From Xylophilus rhododendri (lineage in GTDB: Bacteria; Pseudomonadota; Gammaproteobacteria; Burkholderiales; Burkholderiaceae_C): 64,000 nt of DNA. Positions 57,449 through 64,000 of the stretch are shown here, piece by piece. Position 1 is the first letter of the stretch. Every line of letters begins with the position of its first letter. The notes under the pieces are model-generated. The model did not search any database and had not been told where the DNA came from. It saw only the letters and a program-made list of their open reading frames with translations. The translations under genes were made by a program, and so were the position numbers. The stretch lies in assembly GCF_009906855.1 (NCBI RefSeq), contig NZ_CP047650.1, positions 1,364,001 through 1,428,000 of the forward strand. The letters are read 5' to 3'.

Positions 57449-59548
57449 GTGAGTCATTCGACGGCCGCAGGCCTGGCGCGCATAGGCGCGGACATTGGCG
57501 GCACCTTCACCGACGTGGTGCTGGAGACCCCCACCGAGCGTTTCTCCACCAAGGTGCTGACCACCTACGACGCACCCGAGCGCGCCCTGCTCGAAGGCGT
57601 GGCCACCCTGCTGCGCCAGGCCGGCCTGGCGCCGGCCGACGTGGGCCTGGTGGTGCACGGCACCACGCTGGCCACCAACGCGCTGATCGAGCGGCGCGGC
57701 GCGAAGACCGCGCTGCTGACCACCGAGGGCTTTCGCGACGTGCTGGAGATGGGCACCGAAAGCCGCTTCGACCAGTACGACATCGCCATGGACAAGCCCC
57801 AGCCCCTGGTGCCGCGCACCCTGCGGCTGCCGGTGGCCGAACGCATCGCCGCCGACGGCAGCGAGCTGCTTGCGCTGGACGAGGACGGCGTGCGCCGCGC
57901 CGCCGCCTTCTTCGCCGAACAGGGGGTGCAGAGCGTGGCCGTGTGTTTCCTGCACAGCTACGTGAACCCGGCCCATGAGCAACGCGCGGGCGAACTGCTG
58001 CGCGAGCTGCTGCCGCAAGCCACCGTGTCGCTGTCCTGCGAGGTCTCGCCCGAGATGCGCGAGTACGAACGTTTCTCCACCACCGCCGCCAATGCCTATG
58101 TGCAGCCGGTGGTGGCCAGCTACCTGGGCCGGCTCGACGAGCAGCTGCAGGCGCTGGGCTTCGCCTGCCCGCTGTTCCTGATGCTGTCCTCCGGCGGCCT
58201 GACCACGGTGCAGACGGCCGCGCGTTTCCCGGTGCGCCTGGTCGAATCGGGCCCCGCTGGCGGCGCCCTCTTCGCAGCCGGCGTGGCCGCCGAGCGCGGC
58301 ATCGGCCGCATGCTGGCGCTCGACGTGGGCGGCACCACCGCCAAGATCTGCTACATCGACGACAGCCAGCCGCTCAGCTCGCAGGTCTTCGAGGTGGCGC
58401 GGGTGCATCGCTTCCGCAAGGGCAGCGGCCTGCCGCTGCGCATCCCGGTGGTGGAGATGGTGGAGATCGGCGCGGGCGGCGGCTCCATCGCCCGCATCGA
58501 CGGCGCCGGCCGGCTGGCCGTGGGCCCGCGCAGCGCGGCCTCCGAGCCCGGCCCCGCCTGCTACGGCCGCGGCGGCAGCGAAGCCACGGTGACCGATGCC
58601 GACCTGGCCCTGGGCCGCATCGCCGCCGATGCCTTCGCCGGCGGCAAGATGCGCCTGGACACCGCCGCCTGCGAAGCCGCCCTGCTGGCCCTGCCCGGCC
58701 TGGGCCAGGCGCCGGCCGCCACCCGCGCCCTGGGCATCAGCGAGATCGTGGACGAGGCCATGGCCAGCGCCGCCCGGGTGCATGCGGTGGAGCTGGGCCT
58801 GACGCTGGAATCCCGCACCCTGGTCGCCTTCGGCGGCTGCGCGCCGCTGCATGCGGCCCGGGTGGCCGAGAAGCTGGGGCTGGACGAGGTGGTGATCCCG
58901 CGCAGCGCCGGTGTCGGCTCGGCCGTGGGTTTTCTGCGTGCGCCCATCGCCTACGAGATCGCCCGCAGCCTGCGCCAGCAGCTCGACACGCTGGACGTGG
59001 ACAGCGTCAACGCCCTGCTCCACGCCATGGCCGAAGAGGCCCATGCCATCGTGCGCCACGGCGATGCCGCCAGCCCGCGCACCGAACGCCGTACCGCCTT
59101 CGCCCGCTACCGCGGCCAGGGCTACGAGATCGCCATCGAGGTGCCGGCCCATCTGCTGCGCGCCGAGGATGCCGCCGTGCTGGCGCGCAACTTCGAGAAC
59201 GCCTACCGCGCCCACTACGGCGGCCTGGCGGTGGAGCTGCCGATCGAGATCCTGACCTGGCGTGTCTCGGTCGCCACGCTGATGCCCGCCGTGCCGCCCG
59301 GCGGCGACATCGCGCCCATCGGCGCGGCCCAACCCAGCGGCCACCGCGACGTGCTCGACCCCGGCGAAGGCCGGGTGCGCAGCCATGCCCTCTACCGCCG
59401 CCCCGACCTGCGCCCCGGCCACACCCTGCAGGGCCCGGCGCTGATCGTGGAGGACGAGACCACCACCGTCGTCTCGCCCGCCTTCGACGCCCATATCGAC
59501 GGCCACGGCTACATCGTGATGACCCGCCGCGCCGCGGCAAAAGCATGA
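57449..59548 (+). CDS. hyuA: Hydantoinase/oxoprolinase family protein, subunit A
   Basis: A 699-residue ATP-dependent amidohydrolase subunit. Two ATPase-fold motifs are visible, IGADIGGTFTDVVLET at the N terminus and LDVGGTTAKICYIDD in the middle, with HGTTLATNALIERRGAK between them and EIGAGGGSIARID after. It starts at the GTG 57449, with 24 bases after the oxygenase stop. It acts with subunit B to open a lactam or hydantoin-type ring, or to carboxylate a ketone in the acetone-carboxylase branch. The stop overlaps the B start as ATGA. Confidence 0.92.
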   Translation: MSHSTAAGLARIGADIGGTFTDVVLETPTERFSTKVLTTYDAPERALLEGVATLLRQAGLAPADVGLVVHGTTLATNALIERRGAKTALLTTEGFRDVLEMGTESRFDQYDIAMDKPQPLVPRTLRLPVAERIAADGSELLALDEDGVRRAAAFFAEQGVQSVAVCFLHSYVNPAHEQRAGELLRELLPQATVSLSCEVSPEMREYERFSTTAANAYVQPVVASYLGRLDEQLQALGFACPLFLMLSSGGLTTVQTAARFPVRLVESGPAGGALFAAGVAAERGIGRMLALDVGGTTAKICYIDDSQPLSSQVFEVARVHRFRKGSGLPLRIPVVEMVEIGAGGGSIARIDGAGRLAVGPRSAASEPGPACYGRGGSEATVTDADLALGRIAADAFAGGKMRLDTAACEAALLALPGLGQAPAATRALGISEIVDEAMASAARVHAVELGLTLESRTLVAFGGCAPLHAARVAEKLGLDEVVIPRSAGVGSAVGFLRAPIAYEIARSLRQQLDTLDVDSVNALLHAMAEEAHAIVRHGDAASPRTERRTAFARYRGQGYEIAIEVPAHLLRAEDAAVLARNFENAYRAHYGGLAVELPIEILTWRVSVATLMPAVPPGGDIAPIGAAQPSGHRDVLDPGEGRVRSHALYRRPDLRPGHTLQGPALIVEDETTTVVSPAFDAHIDGHGYIVMTRRAAAKA

Positions 59549-61218
59549 AACGAGACATGAACCAAGCCCTGCCCGACGACGCCCTGGCCGGCCTGCGCCT
59601 GCAGGTGATGTGGACCCGCCTGATCTCGGTGGTGGAGGAAGCCGCGCAGGCGCTGATGCGCACCGCCTTCTCCACCACCGTGCGTGATGCCGGCGACCTC
59701 TCCGCCGCCGTGTTCGACACCCAGGGCCGGCTGATCGCCGAGGCGGTCACCGGCACGCCCGGCCACGTCAACTCCATGGCCGAGGGGGTGAAGCATTTCC
59801 TGGCGCGCTTCCCCGCCGCGACGATGGAGGAAGGCGACCACTACATCACCAACGACCCCTGGCTGACCGCCGGCCACCTGCACGACATCACCGTCGTCAG
59901 CCCGGTGGTGATGGACGGCCGGGTGGTGGGCCTCTTGGGCTGCTGCTGCCACCAGCTCGACATCGGCGGGCTGGGCCAGGGGCCGGACGGGCGCTCGATC
60001 TACGAGGAAGGTTTGCAGATCCCCCTGCTCCAGCTGGCCTCACGCGGGCGGATCAACGAGACGCTGCTGGCGGTGCTCAAGCAGAACGTGCGCACCCCCC
60101 TGCAGGTGGAGGGCGACGTGCTCTCGTACATCGCCAGCAACGACACCGGGGCGCGGCGCCTGAAAGCCATGCTGCGCGAGTTCGGGCAGCGCGACCTGGA
60201 CGCCCTGGGCGACTACATCCTGGCGCAGTCGCTGCGGGCCACGCGCGAGCGCATCGCCGCCCTGCCGCGCGGCAGCTGGCACAGCGCGCTGACCATCGAC
60301 GGCTACGACCGGCCGATCACGCTGCGGGCCACGCTGACGATCTCGGAGGATCTCGTCACGGTGGACTACGCCGGCACGGATGGCGCCGTGCCGCAGGGCA
60401 TCAACGTGGTGCTGAACTACTGCCGGGCCTATACCGTCTTCGGGCTGAAGTGCCTGATCTCGCCGGAGGTGCCCAACAACCACGGGGCGCTGCTGCCCTT
60501 CGTGGTGACGGCGCCGGAGGGCTCGATCCTGAACGCGCAGCGGCCTTCTCCCGTGGCCGCGCGGCATGTGATCGGGCAGATGCTGCCGGATGTGGTGCTG
60601 GGGTGCCTGGACCAGGCGCTGCCGGGGCGGGTGCCTGCGGAGGGGTCGTCCTGCCTGTGGAGCGTGCAGCTGCGGGGGCGGGTGGCCGGGTCTGCGGCCG
60701 CCACCTTCGATACGGTGTTCTTCAACAGTGGCGGGGCGGGGGCGCGTTCCGGACAGGATGGGCTGGATGCGACGGCGTTTCCCAGCGGGGTGCGGGCGAT
60801 GCCTGTGGAAGTGTCCGAGCACTCGGCGCCCATCGTGATCTGGCGCAAGGAGTTGCGGGCTGACAGTGGCGGCTCCGGGGAGCACCGGGGGGGCCTGGGC
60901 CAAACGGTCGAGGTCGGGACCCGGGATGGGTCTGCCTTCGAAGTGCTGGCCATGTATGAGCGTGTGGATATGCCTGCTCGGGGCCGTTCTGGTGGCGGTG
61001 ATGGGGCCCCTGGGGTTGTCCGGCTTTCTTCCGGCGCTGCGATGCGGGCCAAGGGCTTGCAGGGGATTCCTGCCGGGGAGCGGCTGGTGCTGGAGTTGCC
61101 TGGGGGGGCGGGGCTGGGGGATGGGCTCTTGCGCGATCGGGGGCTGGTTGCAGCGGAGGTGGCTGCGGGGGTGCTGTCTGCTGAGGTGGCTGAGAGGGAA
61201 TATGGGTTTTTCGGCTAA
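59545..61218 (+). CDS. hyuB: Hydantoinase/oxoprolinase family protein, subunit B
   Basis: A 557-residue partner subunit. Family motifs include DAGDLSAAVFDTQGRLIAEA, the metal-site YITNDPWLTAGHLHDITVV and a C-terminal GGAGARSGQDG with GSGEHRGGLGQ. It overlaps hyuA by four bases. The 3' third shows a clear shift in codon use (Gly GGC to GGG, more codons ending in T), described under findings. A long hairpin begins at its stop codon. Confidence 0.92.
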   Translation: MKRDMNQALPDDALAGLRLQVMWTRLISVVEEAAQALMRTAFSTTVRDAGDLSAAVFDTQGRLIAEAVTGTPGHVNSMAEGVKHFLARFPAATMEEGDHYITNDPWLTAGHLHDITVVSPVVMDGRVVGLLGCCCHQLDIGGLGQGPDGRSIYEEGLQIPLLQLASRGRINETLLAVLKQNVRTPLQVEGDVLSYIASNDTGARRLKAMLREFGQRDLDALGDYILAQSLRATRERIAALPRGSWHSALTIDGYDRPITLRATLTISEDLVTVDYAGTDGAVPQGINVVLNYCRAYTVFGLKCLISPEVPNNHGALLPFVVTAPEGSILNAQRPSPVAARHVIGQMLPDVVLGCLDQALPGRVPAEGSSCLWSVQLRGRVAGSAAATFDTVFFNSGGAGARSGQDGLDATAFPSGVRAMPVEVSEHSAPIVIWRKELRADSGGSGEHRGGLGQTVEVGTRDGSAFEVLAMYERVDMPARGRSGGGDGAPGVVRLSSGAAMRAKGLQGIPAGERLVLELPGGAGLGDGLLRDRGLVAAEVAAGVLSAEVAEREYGFFG

Positions 61219-61258
61219 GTTTTTCTCCTTCGCGGAGGAGAAGAAAAACCAAGCCGAA
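61210..61258. terminator. Long imperfect hairpin between convergent hyuB and terC genes
   Basis: An imperfect inverted repeat pairs TTCGGCT (61210-61216) with AGCCGAA (61252-61258), then GTTTTTCTCCT with AGGAGAAGAAAAAC around a short GC loop. T-rich and A-rich arms on both sides let it act as a bidirectional terminator for the two convergent genes, which lie within about 60 bases of each other. Confidence 0.7.
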
Positions 61259-61279
61259 GGCAGGAAGCCATCCGATAAA

Positions 61280-62053
61280 TCACCCCTTCTTACCCCTCCG
61301 AGCCAGCATATTGAGCATCTCGACCAAAGTGGAAAACGCCATCGCCGCATAGATGTACCCCTTGGGCACATGCACCCCAAACCCATCAGCGATGAGCACA
61401 GCCCCGATCATCAACAGAAAGCCCAGCGCCAGCATCACAACCGTAGGATTGCGATTGATGAAATTGGCTAAGGGGTCAGCAGCCACCAGCATCACGGTGA
61501 CAGCAGCGATCACAGCGATCACCATCACCGCCAGGTTCTCGGTCATGCCTACCGCCGTGAGGATGGAGTCGATAGAGAACACCATGTCCAGCAGGATGAT
61601 CTGCACGATGGCCGCGGAGAACCCGATGGAAGCAGCCCCCCGCGTCTCGAAGACATCCCCAGTAGGCGCAGGATCGACCGCATGATGGATCTCCTTGGTC
61701 GCCTTCCAGATCAGGAACAGTCCCCCCGCGATCAGGATCAGGTCGCGCCACGAGAACTGCGTCTCGAAGCTAGGCACCCCCGCCGCGTCGGCAGGCCCCT
61801 GCCACCCCAGATCGAACACCGGCGCCGTCAGCCCCACCAGCCAGGCGATCATCGACAGCAGCAGCAGCCGCAGCCCCAGCGCCAGCCCGATGCCGATGCG
61901 CCGCGCCTTCTTGCGGTCCTGCTCGGGCAGCTTGTTCGACAGGATGGAGATGAAGATCAGGTTGTCGATCCCCAGCACGATCTCCATCACCACCAGGGCG
62001 GCCAGGGCGGCCCAGGCCGTGGGGTCCGAGAACAAGGCTTGAAGACTTTGCAT
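61280..62053 (-). CDS. TerC-family integral membrane protein
   Basis: A 257-residue polytopic membrane protein. The signature [18 protein letters not shown] is near the N terminus, with [19 protein letters not shown] and the second acidic motif [18 protein letters not shown] later in the sequence. Seven to eight hydrophobic segments fit TerC, a family linked to metal-ion (often manganese) efflux and tellurite resistance. The ATG at 62053 is the family start; the frame is open to 62104. Codon use is unusually GGG- and T-rich. Confidence 0.9.
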   Translation of the reverse strand: MQSLQALFSDPTAWAALAALVVMEIVLGIDNLIFISILSNKLPEQDRKKARRIGIGLALGLRLLLLSMIAWLVGLTAPVFDLGWQGPADAAGVPSFETQFSWRDLILIAGGLFLIWKATKEIHHAVDPAPTGDVFETRGAASIGFSAAIVQIILLDMVFSIDSILTAVGMTENLAVMVIAVIAAVTVMLVAADPLANFINRNPTVVMLALGFLLMIGAVLIADGFGVHVPKGYIYAAMAFSTLVEMLNMLARRGKKG

Positions 62054-62165
62054 GGCGGCGATGGGGCAAGGATGGAACAGGCCCCGATCATGCCCAGCCG
62101 GCAAGCCCGTGCGGCGTAAGACCTCGTCGGTTTCCGGGTCCGGATGAACCCGCAGGGTGCCGGCC

Positions 62166-62182
62166 TTTATGGAATCTTTATA
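62166..62182 (+). promoter_or_regulatory. KdpE-like direct repeat upstream of the kdp operon
   Basis: TTTATG-GAATC-TTTATA resembles the E. coli KdpE operator (TTTATA-N5-TTTACA): two T-rich half-sites separated by five bases. It lies 84 bases before the first small ORF of the kdp unit. A TTGACG (62198-62203) downstream could be a -35 element, although the -10 match is weak. Suggests induction by the KdpDE two-component system at low potassium. Confidence 0.5.
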
Positions 62183-62255
62183 CCGGCCCGCGCATTCTTG
62201 ACGGCACTTTTACGGCCTCAATCCTAGGCTCCAGACATCGTTTGCTGGAGCCGTC

Positions 62256-62369
62256 ATGGACTTGCTTTTTATCGGGGGCATCGCCCTTTTCTGGGCCGCA
62301 ACCGCGGCCCTGGTGCTGGGTGTGGACCGCCTGCGCCCGCAGCGCACGGCACAGGGAGAACGGCCATGA
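62256..62369 (+). CDS. Small membrane protein preceding kdpF
   Basis: A 37-residue ORF, too short for usual gene calling. A hydrophobic segment (LLFIGGIALFWAATAALVLG) is followed by a basic tail ([14 protein letters not shown]). Its TGA overlaps the kdpF ATG as ATGA, so the two are translationally coupled, supporting that it is expressed. Size and place suggest an accessory peptide of the Kdp complex. No family known to me. Confidence 0.55.
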   Translation: MDLLFIGGIALFWAATAALVLGVDRLRPQRTAQGERP

Positions 62370-62464
62370 TCGACATGGAAGTCCTCTACGGAGCGGCCGG
62401 CCTGCTGGTCGTGCTGCTGCTGGCCTACCTGGTGTATGCGCTGCTGCGCGCCGAGGAGTTCTGA
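62366..62464 (+). CDS. kdpF: KdpF, small subunit of the potassium-transporting ATPase
   Basis: A 32-residue single-span membrane peptide ([27 protein letters not shown] end). KdpF stabilises the KdpABC high-affinity potassium pump. It starts inside the preceding ORF (ATGA) with ggagaa upstream, and its stop is one base from the kdpA ATG. Confidence 0.85.
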   Translation: MIDMEVLYGAAGLLVVLLLAYLVYALLRAEEF

Positions 62465-62465
62465 G

Positions 62466-64000
62466 ATGGACAGCTCCGCCTGGACCCTGCTCATCGTCTT
62501 CCTGCTGGCCCTGCTGCTGCTCGGCCTGCCCCTGGGCCGCTGGATCGCGGCGCTGTGCCAGGGCAACCATCCGCTGTGGATGCGCCGCGCAGAAACCCCG
62601 CTGCTGCGCCTGGCCGGCGTGGACGAAAAAAACGGCGGCGGCTGGAAGGCCTACGCCATGGCCTTGCTGGCCTTCAATGCCCTGGGCGTGTTCTTCGTCT
62701 ACGGCATGCAGCGCCTGCAGGCCGTGCTGCCGCTGAACCCGGACGGCATGGCCGCCGTGTCGCCGGACTCGGCCTTCAACACTGCGATCAGCTTCATGGC
62801 CAACACCAACTGGCAGGGCTACAGCGGCGAAGCCACCATGGCCCATCTGACGCAGATGGTGGCGCTGAGCGGCCAGAACTTCTTCTCGGCCGCCACCGGC
62901 ATCGCCGTGGTCTTCGCGCTGTTCCGCGGCTTCGCGGCACGCTCCTCGGGCCAGGTCGGCAACTTCTGGGTGGACCTGGTCCGCATCACCGCCTGGCTGC
63001 TGGTGCCGCTGTCGCTGGTGCTGGCCCTCGCGCTGGCCGGACAGGGCGTGATCCAGAACTTCCAGCCGGCGCATACCGTCGCCACGCTGGAAGGCAGCCA
63101 GACGCTGGCCATGGGCCCGGTCGCCTCGCAGGAGGCGATCAAGATACTGGGCACCAACGGCGGCGGTTTCTTCAACGCCAACTCGGCCCATCCCTACGAG
63201 AACCCCACGGCCGTCAGCAACCTGCTGGAGATGCTGGCCATGTTCCTGATCCCGGCGGCGCTCTGCTTCGCCTTCGGGCGGGTGGTGGGCGACAGGCGCC
63301 AGGGCTGGGCGGTGCTGGCGGCCATGACCATCCTGTTCGTGGCGGCGGTCGTCGCCATCGTGCCGGCCGAGCAGGCGGGCAATCCGCGGCTGCAGCCGCT
63401 GGGCTTAGACCAGGCCGCCAGCGCGCTGCAGGCCGGCGGCAATATGGAAGGCAAGGAGGTGCGGTTCGGCATCGGGGCATCCGCCCTCTTCGCGGCCATC
63501 ACCACCGCTGCCTCCTGCGGCGCGGTCAATGCCATGCACGACTCCTTCACGCCGCTGGGCGGCATGGTGCCCATGGTGCTGATGCAGCTGGGCGAGGTGG
63601 TCTTCGGCGGCGTGGGCAGCGGGCTCTACGGCATGCTGGTCTTCGCCATCCTGGCCGTCTTCATCGCAGGGCTGATGATAGGCCGCACGCCGGAATACCT
63701 GGGCAAGAAGATCGAGGCGCACGAGATGAAGCTCGCCTCCATCGCCATCCTGGTCACGCCGCTGCTGGTGCTGGTGGGCACTGCCGTGGCGGTGCTGGCC
63801 ACGGCTGGCAAGGCGGGCATCGCCAACCCCGGCGCGCATGGTTTCTCCGAGATCCTCTACGCGCTGACCTCGGCCGCCAACAACAACGGCAGCGCCTTCG
63901 CGGGCCTCTCCGCCAACACGCCCTTCTACAACACCCTGCTGGCCATCGCCATCTGGTTCGGCCGCTTCGGCGTGATCGTGCCGGTGCTCGGCATCGCCGG
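62466..64000 (+). CDS. kdpA: Potassium-transporting ATPase potassium-binding subunit KdpA (partial, runs off the window)
   Basis: 511 codons of KdpA lie in the window; the 3' end is cut off. Selectivity-filter motifs are clear: [51 protein letters not shown] and [17 protein letters not shown], the four repeats of the superfamily of K+ transporters. Many membrane segments. The start at 62466 follows kdpF by one base. KdpB, KdpC and KdpDE are expected downstream. Functions in high-affinity potassium uptake at the inner membrane. Confidence 0.97.
   Translation, partial: MDSSAWTLLIVFLLALLLLGLPLGRWIAALCQGNHPLWMRRAETPLLRLAGVDEKNGGGWKAYAMALLAFNALGVFFVYGMQRLQAVLPLNPDGMAAVSPDSAFNTAISFMANTNWQGYSGEATMAHLTQMVALSGQNFFSAATGIAVVFALFRGFAARSSGQVGNFWVDLVRITAWLLVPLSLVLALALAGQGVIQNFQPAHTVATLEGSQTLAMGPVASQEAIKILGTNGGGFFNANSAHPYENPTAVSNLLEMLAMFLIPAALCFAFGRVVGDRRQGWAVLAAMTILFVAAVVAIVPAEQAGNPRLQPLGLDQAASALQAGGNMEGKEVRFGIGASALFAAITTAASCGAVNAMHDSFTPLGGMVPMVLMQLGEVVFGGVGSGLYGMLVFAILAVFIAGLMIGRTPEYLGKKIEAHEMKLASIAILVTPLLVLVGTAVAVLATAGKAGIANPGAHGFSEILYALTSAANNNGSAFAGLSANTPFYNTLLAIAIWFGRFGVIVPVLGIA

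Noticed and set aside
62198..62226. Full sigma-70 promoter for kdp starting at TTGACG
   Set aside because: The -35 is good but the -10 region matches at only about half the positions, so it is not listed as a promoter.

Overview
The window is a GC-rich (roughly two thirds or more G+C), densely coded bacterial segment with GGC/CTG/GCC-dominated codons. Two Bug-type tripartite-tricarboxylate binding proteins, a DUF2242 lipoprotein, the gene repertoire and the 3' extension of trpS all point to Burkholderiales, most likely Comamonadaceae. This placement is inferred from gene content only. A perfect plant-inducible-promoter (PIP) box in front of an effector-like gene suggests a plant-associated lineage that carries an Hrp type III secretion system elsewhere (as in Acidovorax or Xylophilus).

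Layout. 1-3.7 kb: end of a frameshifted EamA transporter, a YciO/Sua5 protein, an M50 protease, trpS with an extra C-terminal domain, and two small ORFs. 3.7-9.1 kb (minus): a 3-hydroxyacyl-CoA dehydrogenase-type enzyme, a small membrane protein, and a 1296-residue secreted repeat protein. 9.3-21.5 kb: a catabolic island with an AraC regulator, Bug protein, NIPSNAP protein, LctP-type permease and SDR, then a divergent amidase and LysR gene, then a two-subunit sulfopyruvate-decarboxylase-like ThDP enzyme, an aldehyde dehydrogenase interrupted by an apparent frameshift, a second Bug protein and a D-2-hydroxyacid dehydrogenase. This reads as uptake of a hydroxy/keto acid, oxidation, decarboxylation to an aldehyde and oxidation to an acid.

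21.6-28.1 kb: a CYTH protein; an acyl-CoA-dehydrogenase-like / methyltransferase / glycosyltransferase trio; and a minus-strand chain DUF3883-like - GST - trhO - RluA-type pseudouridine synthase. 28.15-29.7 kb: the PIP box and a gene whose product carries a Josephin-like Cys-His-Asp arrangement, the most striking item here. 29.7-38.2 kb: DUF2242 lipoprotein, DUF1810 protein, a BrnT/BrnA module, a ROK-like kinase with its motifs in circularly permuted order, two tandem membrane alpha/beta hydrolases, recQ, a solute-binding-domain protein without signal peptide, and a PEP-CTERM protein.

48.1-38.3 kb (minus): a ten-gene operon, TonB-dependent receptor - exbB - exbD - tonB - DUF1445 - phytanoyl-CoA-dioxygenase-like - SDR - Rieske oxygenase - glutamine-synthetase-like ligase - 2Fe-2S ferredoxin. 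It looks like a self-contained uptake and oxygenase pathway. A second BrnT/BrnA module follows. 56.2-49.1 kb (minus): an SsuABC/NMT1-type ABC importer with SDR, MetC-like PLP enzyme and aldehyde dehydrogenase, ended by a strong intrinsic terminator. Divergent from it are an isopenicillin-N-synthase-like oxygenase and hydantoinase/oxoprolinase A and B. The window closes with a TerC protein and the start of a kdp operon (small coupled ORF, kdpF, partial kdpA) behind a KdpE-like direct repeat. No rRNA, tRNA, CRISPR array or insertion sequence was recognised.
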